The position numbers and the translations under genes were made by a program. This document shows positions 34,913 to 43,832 of a stretch of 64,000 nt of DNA, in pieces. The stretch covers positions 18,831-82,830 of the forward strand of contig CAKPPW010000002.1 of the NCBI GenBank assembly GCA_934177995.1. The letters are read 5' to 3'. The first letter of the stretch is position 1, and each line of letters opens with the position of its first letter. This DNA is from an uncultured Bacilli bacterium (GTDB lineage: Bacteria; Bacillota_I; Bacilli_A; RF39; UBA660). The notes under the pieces are model-generated. The model was not told the DNA's origin. It was given only the letters and a program-made list of their open reading frames with translations, and did no database searches.

Positions 34913-35782
34913 TTGAATCGTATTGATATTAATAAAAATGGAATTAAAATTGCACTCTTTGGTAGTAAATCAGTAATAGAATTTGAGCAAGATATAATTA
35001 ATAATCTTTCTCTTACAGGTAATGAAAGTAAAGATAGATTAATTATTCAACAATGTATAGATGATAACAAATTAAAATCAGATATTTTATATGATGGTAA
35101 TACTGTATATCCATTTGAAAAAATTGTTAAGCAATATAGAAAATTTCAAAAGGATGAAACTTTGGATAATTTAAATGAGAATATGTACCACTTTTTTACT
35201 AATGCTTGTGGTGATATAGCACATTATAATATTGGAGGCTTTAAAGCATACTATAACAATTCTTTTCGCAGTTTAGAAATAGAACTTTTAAGTAAGGATA
35301 CATTTATTCCTAACTGGCATACAGATTTAGATAAGATATTTAAAGAGTTAAAAATAGGGAAATATTTTAAAAATAGAGAAAATATGAATATTAGTAATAT
35401 TTCACTAAGTAAATTAAAATCAATTATTGAAGAATGTAATTGGAATGTTGTTTCAGAAGGAAACGATTGGAAACTCCAATTTCCTTTAGATAGTAATAGT
35501 AAATTTTCTTTTAATATTGATGTTTCAAATAGTAATGCTACAAGTGTTGTTTATAACCTTTACAAATATGGGAAAGAGTTTAATGCAGATGAATATATTG
35601 AATCTATTATTGAATCAAGAGGTAATGCAAAAGAACCGTCTGCTAGATTGATTGTTAGAAATGCTGATTATATTGCACATAATTTATCAAAACTTTCATT
35701 AGATCTTATTTATAAGTGTAGACTTGCAGCAGAAAAGATTAGTAAAAGTAATAATGATTTAGAATTTGAAATAGAAAGGTAG
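34913..35782 (+). CDS. ICE cytosolic protein of unknown function
   Basis: TTG start 6 bases after GAAAGGAGC. 289 residues, no hydrophobic segment. The front has an alpha/beta part with a WH-like helix pair, the end a DYIAHNLSKLSLDLIYKCRL helix. It ends in the acidic tail NNDLEFEIER. No family recognised. It lies directly before the primase and in the same operon, so a DNA-processing role is likely. Confidence 0.5.
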   Translation: MNRIDINKNGIKIALFGSKSVIEFEQDIINNLSLTGNESKDRLIIQQCIDDNKLKSDILYDGNTVYPFEKIVKQYRKFQKDETLDNLNENMYHFFTNACGDIAHYNIGGFKAYYNNSFRSLEIELLSKDTFIPNWHTDLDKIFKELKIGKYFKNRENMNISNISLSKLKSIIEECNWNVVSEGNDWKLQFPLDSNSKFSFNIDVSNSNATSVVYNLYKYGKEFNADEYIESIIESRGNAKEPSARLIVRNADYIAHNLSKLSLDLIYKCRLAAEKISKSNNDLEFEIER

Positions 35783-35792
35783 GGGATACAAT

Positions 35793-38700
35793 ATAAATAA
35801 TCTATATAACGAAGTTTTAAAACAAGCTAGTATTATAGATGTATTTAATTATTATGGGCTTAAATTGAATCATAATAAATCGTTATGTCCTTTTCATAAT
35901 GATAATAATCCAAGTATGACAGTAAATCCTAAAAAGAATATTGCAACTTGTTTCTCTTGTGGGGCAACTGGTAATGTTATTTCTTTTGTTCAAAAATACG
36001 AAAAACAAGTAAATGGTAACGATTTAAGTATAAATCAAGCAATAGCAAAAGTAGTGGAAATATGTAATTTAAATATAGATATTTCTAAATTAAATAGAAA
36101 TTCAAATAATAATCAGTTTATTGTATCTTCAAGAAAATATACTGCTGAAGAAAAACATTTAATAGAAGTAAATGAATATCTTTCTAAATTATTTCACTAC
36201 AATTTAACTGTAATAAATAAAGATGCCAAAAATTATTTGTATAATAGGAAAGTAGAAGATAAGCAAATAAATGAATTAAACTTAGGCTTTGCAGTTAAGG
36301 GACAGTTACTTAAATTGACAGAAAAAAATGATAGGATAACAAGGGAAGATTTAATTAAATTAAAATATTTGAGAATAGATGAAAATGGAAGTACTCAAGA
36401 AGTATTTTCTAATAGAATAATGTTTCCTATTTGTGATGAAAAAGGAAATATATTATCATTTGCAGGTAGAGGAATTAAAGATGAGCAACCTAAGTATTTA
36501 CATACAGCAGAGAATTCATTATTTCAAAAGAAAGAGTTATTATACAATTATTCAAATGCTAAAACTCTTTCATATAATAATGAGCTGATTATTGTTGAAG
36601 GTTTTTTAGATGTTGTTGGAGCAAGAAGAATAGGATATGAAAATGTAGTAGCTACTATGGGAGTAGCTCTTACACCAGAGCATTTAAAAATGATTAAAAG
36701 AAATCATTCTTCAATTACTCTTGCTTTGGATAATGATCAAGCAGGGCATGATGCAATGCTTAGACTTATTCCAGATTTATTACAACAAGGATTTAAAGTT
36801 AATGTCATAGATATTTCTAAATTAGGTGAATTTAAAGATTTTGGAGATTTATCAAAAAATGATATTCCATTTCAGGATATACAAAAATCTAAAATATCTG
36901 GATTCACTTTTTTATTAGATTATAAATATTTTAAAGAACAAGTTTTTAATGCTGAGAAGATTTCGTTAGCATATAAATCTATGAAAAAAGATAGGCTAAT
37001 TTCTAATACTTATGATGATGCTCTATTTAAAGAATATATTATAGATAAAACATCTTATAATAAGCAGGAATTAGATGAGATTATGTATCCTAAAAAAATA
37101 GAAAAAAAAGAAAATGAAATGGATAATCTAGCTTCAAGAGCAATGACTAATTTTTTGTATACAGAATTATTGTTGCAAGTAGATAAAAAAGATGACAAAG
37201 TATTATCTGTTTATTTTAATAATCATAAAGAGGAAATAGAAAAAAGACTTGTTTCTATATTTAATGCTAATCCAGAAAAATATTTAGAAAAAAATTCAAA
37301 AATCAAAAGAGAAGAGCTACTATCAGATTTTTTAAAAGATAATAAAGAATATTCAAATTATGAATCATTAAATAGATTCAAATATATTAATGTATTTAAT
37401 AAAACTTATATAAAAAATTTTAATGGTAGTGCAAGAATTAATTTAAAGGATAATCAAATTCAAACAGTAATAAAGCAATACGAAGATAGTCTTACCGATC
37501 AAGAAAAACTTGCCTTGGAGGAAGTAGAAGAACTCTATATCATTAATAATTTAGATGATATAGATGGGATTCTTTCTTATAATAATAAAACATTAGAGAT
37601 TATAAAAGAAAATATAAAAGAGCGACTTTTTCTAAATAAAGGTAAAATGCAATTTTTTAAATATGGAAGCTTATTTTTAAATATTGATAAGGATTTCATA
37701 GATGATAAATTTAAAGGTAAAAATGGAGAATTCAAAACAATTCTCTTTTATAATAATTTAGATAATAATCTTACACTTGATAAAAGTAATGTTGTTTCAA
37801 ATACTGAACCGATAAAAGAAGAAATTGCTATTTCAAACGAAGAACAGGAGAAGGTAAAAAAAGAGGATTACTTATTTTCTATAAATCAAGTTTTATTAGT
37901 GCCTTCATTAGAAACAGACACACATTATTTTGTAAGAATTCCAAATACAGATGCTAAAGAGTATTTTTATATTCCTAAAAATGAGTGTGAATGGGTAGAT
38001 AGTGGAGAACTTTTTTATACTAAACTTAAATATGGTGATTCTTATAAGATTTATAACAAGTTAGGCGAGTATATTTGTACTAAGTCTTTTGATGAATTAA
38101 AATTCAAGTGGGAAGATAAGACAAAGAAACAATCTAGTACCAGTAATGAAATAGAAAAAGAAGTAGAAGAAAATGAAGATAGAATCATTTATGATAATAG
38201 TTATACCTCTAAATATAAAGAACCAATTAGTAAAATATATCATTCTAAAATATATTTGGAAACTGAAAAAGGTTTTTATATTAAAACTGATAATCCAACT
38301 ACTTTATTATTTGTTGTTAAAAAGATTTGTAATTGGACAGATGATAAAAGTTATTTAATAGTAAGTCCTAGAAAGGGCTTCTTAAATGGTAGTGGCATAT
38401 CTAAATATAGATTAGATGGATTTACTAAAATTTTTGAAAAAAAATTATCTTATAATGAGATAAATAAGTATTTAAAAATTCTTCTTCCAAAAGATTCTAA
38501 AAAACGAGATGTCATTACTATTAACTTTCCGAAATATAAATGCAGGTTTAATTCTAATTTCGTAGAGATACCAATGATTATTGATAATGTACAAGGTTAT
38601 CTTAATGTAAACATTATTAAAACAAAGATTAATACTGAATCTGTTCTTTTGGAAATTGATAAAACTGAACAAATAGGTTTTCATAGTAAAGATGGTGAAT

Positions 38701-38825
38701 ATATTGATCACTATACTGGTGATAAGATTTTAGACAGTTACAATCATAGAAATGATGATAAGGTTATAGAATTTCCTTTTGAAGAAAAATTAGATGTTCC
38801 ATTATATGAAAAGGAGGCTGCATAA
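35793..38825 (+). CDS. DnaG-type primase with long C-terminal extension
   Basis: Makes RNA primers, here for copying transferred single-stranded ICE DNA. CHC2 zinc finger: LCPFHNDNNPSMTV, ATCFSCGATGNVISF. TOPRIM: LIIVEGFLDVVGA and ALDNDQAGHDAM. The remaining about 600 residues hold several copies of a small strand-rich module (YFVRIPNTDAKEYFYIPKNE; see the relaxase end). The conserved helix before the zinc finger (NLYNEVLKQASIIDVFNYYG) begins upstream of the first TTG (35865), so the true start is probably ATA 35793, 7 bases after AGGGG. No ATG, GTG or TTG is available in that stretch. Confidence 0.88.
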   Translation: MNNLYNEVLKQASIIDVFNYYGLKLNHNKSLCPFHNDNNPSMTVNPKKNIATCFSCGATGNVISFVQKYEKQVNGNDLSINQAIAKVVEICNLNIDISKLNRNSNNNQFIVSSRKYTAEEKHLIEVNEYLSKLFHYNLTVINKDAKNYLYNRKVEDKQINELNLGFAVKGQLLKLTEKNDRITREDLIKLKYLRIDENGSTQEVFSNRIMFPICDEKGNILSFAGRGIKDEQPKYLHTAENSLFQKKELLYNYSNAKTLSYNNELIIVEGFLDVVGARRIGYENVVATMGVALTPEHLKMIKRNHSSITLALDNDQAGHDAMLRLIPDLLQQGFKVNVIDISKLGEFKDFGDLSKNDIPFQDIQKSKISGFTFLLDYKYFKEQVFNAEKISLAYKSMKKDRLISNTYDDALFKEYIIDKTSYNKQELDEIMYPKKIEKKENEMDNLASRAMTNFLYTELLLQVDKKDDKVLSVYFNNHKEEIEKRLVSIFNANPEKYLEKNSKIKREELLSDFLKDNKEYSNYESLNRFKYINVFNKTYIKNFNGSARINLKDNQIQTVIKQYEDSLTDQEKLALEEVEELYIINNLDDIDGILSYNNKTLEIIKENIKERLFLNKGKMQFFKYGSLFLNIDKDFIDDKFKGKNGEFKTILFYNNLDNNLTLDKSNVVSNTEPIKEEIAISNEEQEKVKKEDYLFSINQVLLVPSLETDTHYFVRIPNTDAKEYFYIPKNECEWVDSGELFYTKLKYGDSYKIYNKLGEYICTKSFDELKFKWEDKTKKQSSTSNEIEKEVEENEDRIIYDNSYTSKYKEPISKIYHSKIYLETEKGFYIKTDNPTTLLFVVKKICNWTDDKSYLIVSPRKGFLNGSGISKYRLDGFTKIFEKKLSYNEINKYLKILLPKDSKKRDVITINFPKYKCRFNSNFVEIPMIIDNVQGYLNVNIIKTKINTESVLLEIDKTEQIGFHSKDGEYIDHYTGDKILDSYNHRNDDKVIEFPFEEKLDVPLYEKEAA

Positions 38826-38827
38826 AT

Positions 38828-40033
38828 ATGGATGGTAATGCTAAACATGATTTGGAGCATACTGCTGAAAAAACAGTTGCTGTATCAGCAAAATCAACAA
38901 AAATATTTACAAAGATATTTGGCAGATTTTTGATAAAAGCTAAAAGATATTATAATAAACATTTTTCATCATCAATGAAAGCACTGCGTAATGATGGTGC
39001 TACTAAAGAATTATATGTTACTCCACCACTTACAAGAGCAGAGGCAAAGCAAATCATCGCTGCATGTCGAGAAAATAATGTATTAATGGGAATTAAAAAG
39101 ATGGATCCAGATGGTGAAAAGGGAAAGAATCAATCTCTTCATAAACAAGAAAAACTTGCTAAGAATGAAATAAAATATAGAAAATGGAATGATAGAAGAA
39201 GTACATTCAAAAAGATTCCAATCATTCAAAATATATGTAAGGCTCAAACTGATAAATATAAAAGGTTATCTATACAAGATGAGCAACAAAATTTAGATGA
39301 GAGATATGTTTTGATATTTAATAAAAGTAAGTTAGGATTTTTAAATGAACAGTTAGCAAAAATTCCTGAAAACAGAGTAAAGCAGTATGCAAAAAATGAA
39401 CTTGCTGATATTAATAAAGATGGTATTATTGATGAGCATGATTATGAGCCTATGTTATCAAGAGGAATGAATCTTAAAGTTGAAGATTTAAATAAAGTTG
39501 GAGAAGATTTTGGCTCATGTGCTGTTAGAGATTATTTGTCTAATTATTGTACTCAAAAGATTACCAAACAACAATATTGCGAAATTAGAGAGCAATTATT
39601 TGAGTTACGAAGTCATGGAGCATGTGTTTATAATGATAATGAAATGATAATTGCTATTCATTCTGAAGATTTAGAAGAATATAAAAGGATTGCTCCTCTT
39701 GATAGACCAATTAAAGAGTATGGTTCAAATGGTGCTAGAGATATTGAGTCAGAAAGTAATACAAATGATATTATTGAATTAGAGTTAAATAATTTTGATG
39801 ATTATAAATTATTTAAAGAAAAATATAGTAGTAAAGATTTTGTTGCACAGCATACTCCTGATGGCAAAACAACAGTTCTTGTTAAAGAAACAGATACAAA
39901 GGATTTGGTTGAAAACAGTAAAAAAAAATCGAAAACAGCAGATTTAGTAAAAGAGGCAGATGAATTTGCTGAAAAAAATAATCCAGTAGAAAAAGTCTTA
40001 GATAAGGAAGAGGAGTTAGAAGTTGCTCGTTAA
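38828..40033 (+). CDS. PcfB-like (DUF3801) relaxosome/coupling accessory protein
   Basis: The front (AVSAKSTKIFTKIFGRFLIK, LYVTPPLTRAEAKQIIAACRENN) matches the DUF3801/PcfB family, which in pCF10 links relaxase and coupling protein. The middle contains an EF-hand-like DINKDGIIDEHDYEPML loop. The end is an acidic Lys/Glu tail. It overlaps the VirD4 gene by 11 bp, the usual pairing. Confidence 0.75.
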   Translation: MDGNAKHDLEHTAEKTVAVSAKSTKIFTKIFGRFLIKAKRYYNKHFSSSMKALRNDGATKELYVTPPLTRAEAKQIIAACRENNVLMGIKKMDPDGEKGKNQSLHKQEKLAKNEIKYRKWNDRRSTFKKIPIIQNICKAQTDKYKRLSIQDEQQNLDERYVLIFNKSKLGFLNEQLAKIPENRVKQYAKNELADINKDGIIDEHDYEPMLSRGMNLKVEDLNKVGEDFGSCAVRDYLSNYCTQKITKQQYCEIREQLFELRSHGACVYNDNEMIIAIHSEDLEEYKRIAPLDRPIKEYGSNGARDIESESNTNDIIELELNNFDDYKLFKEKYSSKDFVAQHTPDGKTTVLVKETDTKDLVENSKKKSKTADLVKEADEFAEKNNPVEKVLDKEEELEVAR

Positions 40034-41966
40034 AAGAGTTCATAAAGGTAGTAAATGGGTTATTTTTATTATAGCTTTGATTGCCTCTTATTATTCTCTT
40101 AGAGTAAGTAGTTTAGCTGAAGTAAACGGAGAATTTAAGTTTGAATATTTAACTGAAGCTTTGGATAAACTTCATATTATTACAACGCCATTAGTTTTAA
40201 ATGCTAAAACAATATCAACAGCATTATTTATAGGATTATTTGTTGCAATGATTATATATACTTATTTAATAAATAATAAAAAAAATATTCAAGAAAATAC
40301 TCATGGTTCTTCAGAATGGGAAGATCCTAAGAATACTTTAGAATATCGTGATAAAGAATATACTAACAATCAAATATTTACATCTACTGAAATGTTTTCA
40401 AAAAATATGAAAATATCAAAGAGAAATAGAAATGTAATTTTACTGGGAAGACCTGGGACTGGTAAAAGTCGGTATTATTTTAAGCCTAACCTTTTAAATG
40501 CAGATGGAGAAACAATTATAGTTACAGATCCAAAAGGAGAACTTCTTCGTGATGCAGGGATGTCTTTAATTAATAAAGGTTATGATATACGAGTGTTAAA
40601 TTTAGTAGAAAAGTGGAAATCTGATCATTTTAATCCTTTACTTTATATTAAAAAAATAAATAAATATGTTGATGAAGACTCTGAGGGTGAAGAGTGGATA
40701 GCAGAAGATGATGTCATGACTTTAATAAATACTTTAATGTTGAATACAAAATCTGAAACCATAGAAAGTAATACGGGAGATCCATTTTGGGAAAGATGTG
40801 AATCAATGTTTCTTCAAGCAATTATTTATTATGTTATATTTAATTATGATTTGAAAGATAGAAACTTTAAAACCGTTCTTGAATTAATAAGACTTGCAGA
40901 ACCAGATAAAGAAGGTAATTCTACTTTAGGAAATATGTTTAAAGTTTGGGAAACTAAAGATCCCGATAATATAGGTATTAAGCAGTGGAAACATTTTAAA
41001 GTTTCTGCTTCTTCTACAAAAATGATGAGTACAATTATTATTACAGCATCTGCAAGACTTTCACCATTTAATATTGCTGAACTAGAAGCAATTACAGTTA
41101 ATGATACTATGGAATTAAATCGTATTGGTGGTAAGGGTGATGAAGGTAAAATTGCTTACTTTATTATCAATAGTCCGAATGATTCTACATTTAATTTCAT
41201 TGCAAGTATTATGTATACTCAAATATTTTCCATTATAGATTATAATGCTAGTCATAATAATGGTTCTTTAGCTTCTCCATGTCAGATATACTGTGATGAG
41301 TGGAGTCAGCTGGGAGTAATACCACGCTACTTAGAAAATTTGGCTTATGTTCGAGGACTTAATTGTGGTATAACTACATGTTTGCAAAGTTTAAGCCAAC
41401 TTAAAAAAGTTTATAAAGATAATTGGGAAACAGCTCTTGATTGTTGCGATTATATTCTTTTTATGGGATCTCGAAGTAAAGAAACATTAGATTATATGTC
41501 TTCTATGCTGGGCAAAAAAACATGGTATAAAAGGTCATCTGGTAGAACTTATTCTAAACAAGGTTCTTCTTCGACTAACTGGGATATTGTTGGTAGAGAA
41601 CTTGCATTTATAGATGAAATTGCTAGGATGGAAAAAGGTTATTGTATTTTATTAGTTTCTGGACTACGACCTTTTTACTCTAAGATGTATGATTTATCAA
41701 AACATCCTAGGTACTCAGAATTGTTTGAGGCGTGGAATGAAAGTTCTACGATTCAAAATAGATATGATCATGAAGTAGAAAGGAGGAAGACAAGGGAAAT
41801 AAGAAGGAAACAACAGTTATTTAAAGATTTAGGTTTGGGATTCGTGAAAATAAATTCTGAATTTAAAGCTAGAAAAATGACTTTGGAAGAAGAAAAACAG
41901 TTTGATAAAAGTGAAGTATTGTTATCTAATAAATCACTTACTGATGAACTATTAGATGCTATTTAA
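40023..41966 (+). CDS. Type IV coupling protein, VirD4/TraG (PcfC) family
   Basis: Membrane ATPase that brings relaxase-bound DNA and protein substrates to the secretion channel. Two transmembrane helices (about 11-30 and 62-85), Walker A GRPGTGKSR (142-150), DPKGEL after it, and Walker B IYCDEWSQLG (about 422-430). The Cys/Gly-rich end helix LARMEKGYCILLVSGLRPFY is typical. It has no acidic tail of the kind found on the small genes. Confidence 0.93.
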   Translation: MLVKRVHKGSKWVIFIIALIASYYSLRVSSLAEVNGEFKFEYLTEALDKLHIITTPLVLNAKTISTALFIGLFVAMIIYTYLINNKKNIQENTHGSSEWEDPKNTLEYRDKEYTNNQIFTSTEMFSKNMKISKRNRNVILLGRPGTGKSRYYFKPNLLNADGETIIVTDPKGELLRDAGMSLINKGYDIRVLNLVEKWKSDHFNPLLYIKKINKYVDEDSEGEEWIAEDDVMTLINTLMLNTKSETIESNTGDPFWERCESMFLQAIIYYVIFNYDLKDRNFKTVLELIRLAEPDKEGNSTLGNMFKVWETKDPDNIGIKQWKHFKVSASSTKMMSTIIITASARLSPFNIAELEAITVNDTMELNRIGGKGDEGKIAYFIINSPNDSTFNFIASIMYTQIFSIIDYNASHNNGSLASPCQIYCDEWSQLGVIPRYLENLAYVRGLNCGITTCLQSLSQLKKVYKDNWETALDCCDYILFMGSRSKETLDYMSSMLGKKTWYKRSSGRTYSKQGSSSTNWDIVGRELAFIDEIARMEKGYCILLVSGLRPFYSKMYDLSKHPRYSELFEAWNESSTIQNRYDHEVERRKTREIRRKQQLFKDLGLGFVKINSEFKARKMTLEEEKQFDKSEVLLSNKSLTDELLDAI

Positions 41967-41992
41967 ATGTAGTTTATTTTTTTTGATGTAGT

Positions 41993-42010
41993 AGTTTACT
42001 ATCGTGAACT
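41993..42010. promoter_or_regulatory. Operator O5 upstream of the pilus/channel genes
   Basis: Exact AGTTTACTATCGTGAACT, 23 bp before the Maff2-like ATG. It splits the secretion genes into two regulated blocks: those after this point can be controlled apart from VirD4. A GTG in the site had been read as a start, but the real ATG is 42034. Confidence 0.7.
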
Positions 42011-42033
42011 ATTTTAAAGGAAAAGGAGAAAAT

Positions 42034-42360
42034 ATGAAAAAAAATAACTTATTAGCAAAAGCTAAAAATTCATTTAGAAAAATAATTAGTAGTTTAAACA
42101 TTGTATTATGTAGTTTGATTTTAAGTACAACAAGTGTACATGCAGCTGGAAGTAACACTGGTAGTATTGATGGATTTATTACCTTTGTATGTGATTGGCT
42201 GTTAAAAATTGGTGGAGTAGTTGCTTTAATTGGAGCTGTTATGTTTGCTCTAGGTTGGCAAAGAGATGATGCTGAAGGCAAATCAAGGGGGCTTATGACT
42301 ATGATGGCTGGGTTCATGGTAATTGCAATAAGTCAATCAAAAGGATTATTTGGTTTATAA
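42034..42360 (+). CDS. Maff2-family membrane protein, VirB2/pilin-like
   Basis: Start ATG 42034 behind AAAAGGAG. A signal-like helix (about 12-38, ending in HAAGS), then two hydrophobic helices (about 51-75 and 88-103) with the family loop GWQRDDAEGKSRGLMTMMAG. Found in all Tn1549-like transfer regions just before TrbL; thought to be the small pilin-like channel subunit. Confidence 0.85.
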   Translation: MKKNNLLAKAKNSFRKIISSLNIVLCSLILSTTSVHAAGSNTGSIDGFITFVCDWLLKIGGVVALIGAVMFALGWQRDDAEGKSRGLMTMMAGFMVIAISQSKGLFGL

Positions 42361-42385
42361 GATGTAATTTATAAGGAGGGTACGA

Positions 42386-43204
42386 ATGGCTAAATTGATT
42401 GAAAATCTATTTAAAATATCCTTCAAAGTATTAGGATTTAAAATAGATATTAGTGATTTTGTTGGAACTATTCGTAGCTTATGTAATTGGAATACTATTA
42501 CGAACACAACAGTATGGAGTCTTGCAACAAAGATTCACTCAATTATTGTTCCTATTGGACTCAGTTTATTAACTCTGTTTTTCTTGATAGATATAACAAA
42601 AAAAGTAATGGATTATGAGCGTATGAGTTGGGAGCGAATTGTATTTACTTGTATTCGCTTTTTAATTTTTAAAATGCTTATAGAAAATTCTTTTGAATTG
42701 TTATCATCTATCATGACAATTACTAATGATATTTTATCGAAGGTAACAGCAACGATTTCCTCTTCGGCATCAGTTCCAAATCTTGCAACACAAATGGGAG
42801 ATTTAGTAAGGAATGCAGGAGGTCTAATTGATCGAGGATTTATGGGCGTAATAATTCTAATTTTATATATTCCTTTTATGGGAACTATGATTGGGGTACT
42901 TGTTCAAGTATTCTTACGAATAGGAAAATTAATATTAAGTTTTGCATTTTCTCCAATACCAATTTCAATCGGTACTTGGGAAGATGGTCAAAATGTATGT
43001 AAAAGATTTATAATGTCAACTATTGCTCTTGGAATAGAATCATCTATGATAGTTGTGGCAACAGCAATTTATTCACTATCATTATCAACATTATCTGATG
43101 CAAGTAGTATTAGTTCTATGATTGCTATTATGTTCCTAAATGGATTCTTGATGGCTATGATTTCAATGACAAGCAATATGGCAGAGAAATGGACAGGAGG
43201 ATAA
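42386..43204 (+). CDS. TrbL/VirB6-like channel membrane protein
   Basis: 272 residues with five or six hydrophobic helices, among them SIIVPIGLSLLTLFFLID and GFMGVIILILYIPFMGTMIG. Family-typical LSFAFSPIPISIGTWEDGQN follows. Forms the inner-membrane channel of the secretion system. Two-base gap to the PrgI gene. Confidence 0.85.
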   Translation: MAKLIENLFKISFKVLGFKIDISDFVGTIRSLCNWNTITNTTVWSLATKIHSIIVPIGLSLLTLFFLIDITKKVMDYERMSWERIVFTCIRFLIFKMLIENSFELLSSIMTITNDILSKVTATISSSASVPNLATQMGDLVRNAGGLIDRGFMGVIILILYIPFMGTMIGVLVQVFLRIGKLILSFAFSPIPISIGTWEDGQNVCKRFIMSTIALGIESSMIVVATAIYSLSLSTLSDASSISSMIAIMFLNGFLMAMISMTSNMAEKWTGG

Positions 43205-43205
43205 G

Positions 43206-43832
43206 ATGGATAGAATAGAACCTAGAATTCATGATGAAATTAAAGATTATAAAGAGAAGTTTTATAATTTTACTTTAAGACAGTGGATATTTGGTATTCT
43301 GATACTTATAACTACTGTTCCTTTATATTTAGTATTATCTCCAAAGATAGGAAGCAATATAACTGGATGGTTAGTAATTATTATAGCAGTTCCTATCGGT
43401 TTTTTTGGATTTATTCCAATACAAGGACTTAATGCTGAAAGAATAATATTTTTTTGGAAAAGAAATTATATTAATTTTGCTAAACCAATTCTTTATAAGA
43501 CTGAAGAAGAATTAATTCAGGAAAAAAGTGGAAAAAAAAATAAGCCTATTACTGTAAATAGGAAAGAGCAAAAAAATCTTCAGAAGATGGAAAAACAAAA
43601 ACAGAGAGATCTTCAAAAAGAAAGAAAAAAGCAAAGAGAAATTGCTAGGGCTAAGAAGAAATTTGGAATTAATAATTTAGAAAACTCATCAAGTAATTTC
43701 TCATTAAGCCAAGAAGAAGCACAGGTATTATTAAAACTAGCAAAGCAAGTAGTGGGGAAGGAGGATACAAATATAAATGGCAAAGAAATTCAAGAAGAGC
43801 CAAAAGTTGAAGAACCACAAGATGCTTCCTAA
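43206..43832 (+). CDS. PrgI-family (VirB3-like) membrane protein
   Basis: Two helices (about 27-47 and 53-73) near the front; the pattern EIKDYKEKFYNFTLRQWIFG is the PrgI family mark. A long lysine/glutamate-rich cytoplasmic coiled coil (about 105-160) follows. The acidic end (EEPKVEEPQDAS) overlaps the VirB4 gene by 56 bp in another frame. VirB3-like proteins bind VirB4. Confidence 0.85.
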   Translation: MDRIEPRIHDEIKDYKEKFYNFTLRQWIFGILILITTVPLYLVLSPKIGSNITGWLVIIIAVPIGFFGFIPIQGLNAERIIFFWKRNYINFAKPILYKTEEELIQEKSGKKNKPITVNRKEQKNLQKMEKQKQRDLQKERKKQREIARAKKKFGINNLENSSSNFSLSQEEAQVLLKLAKQVVGKEDTNINGKEIQEEPKVEEPQDAS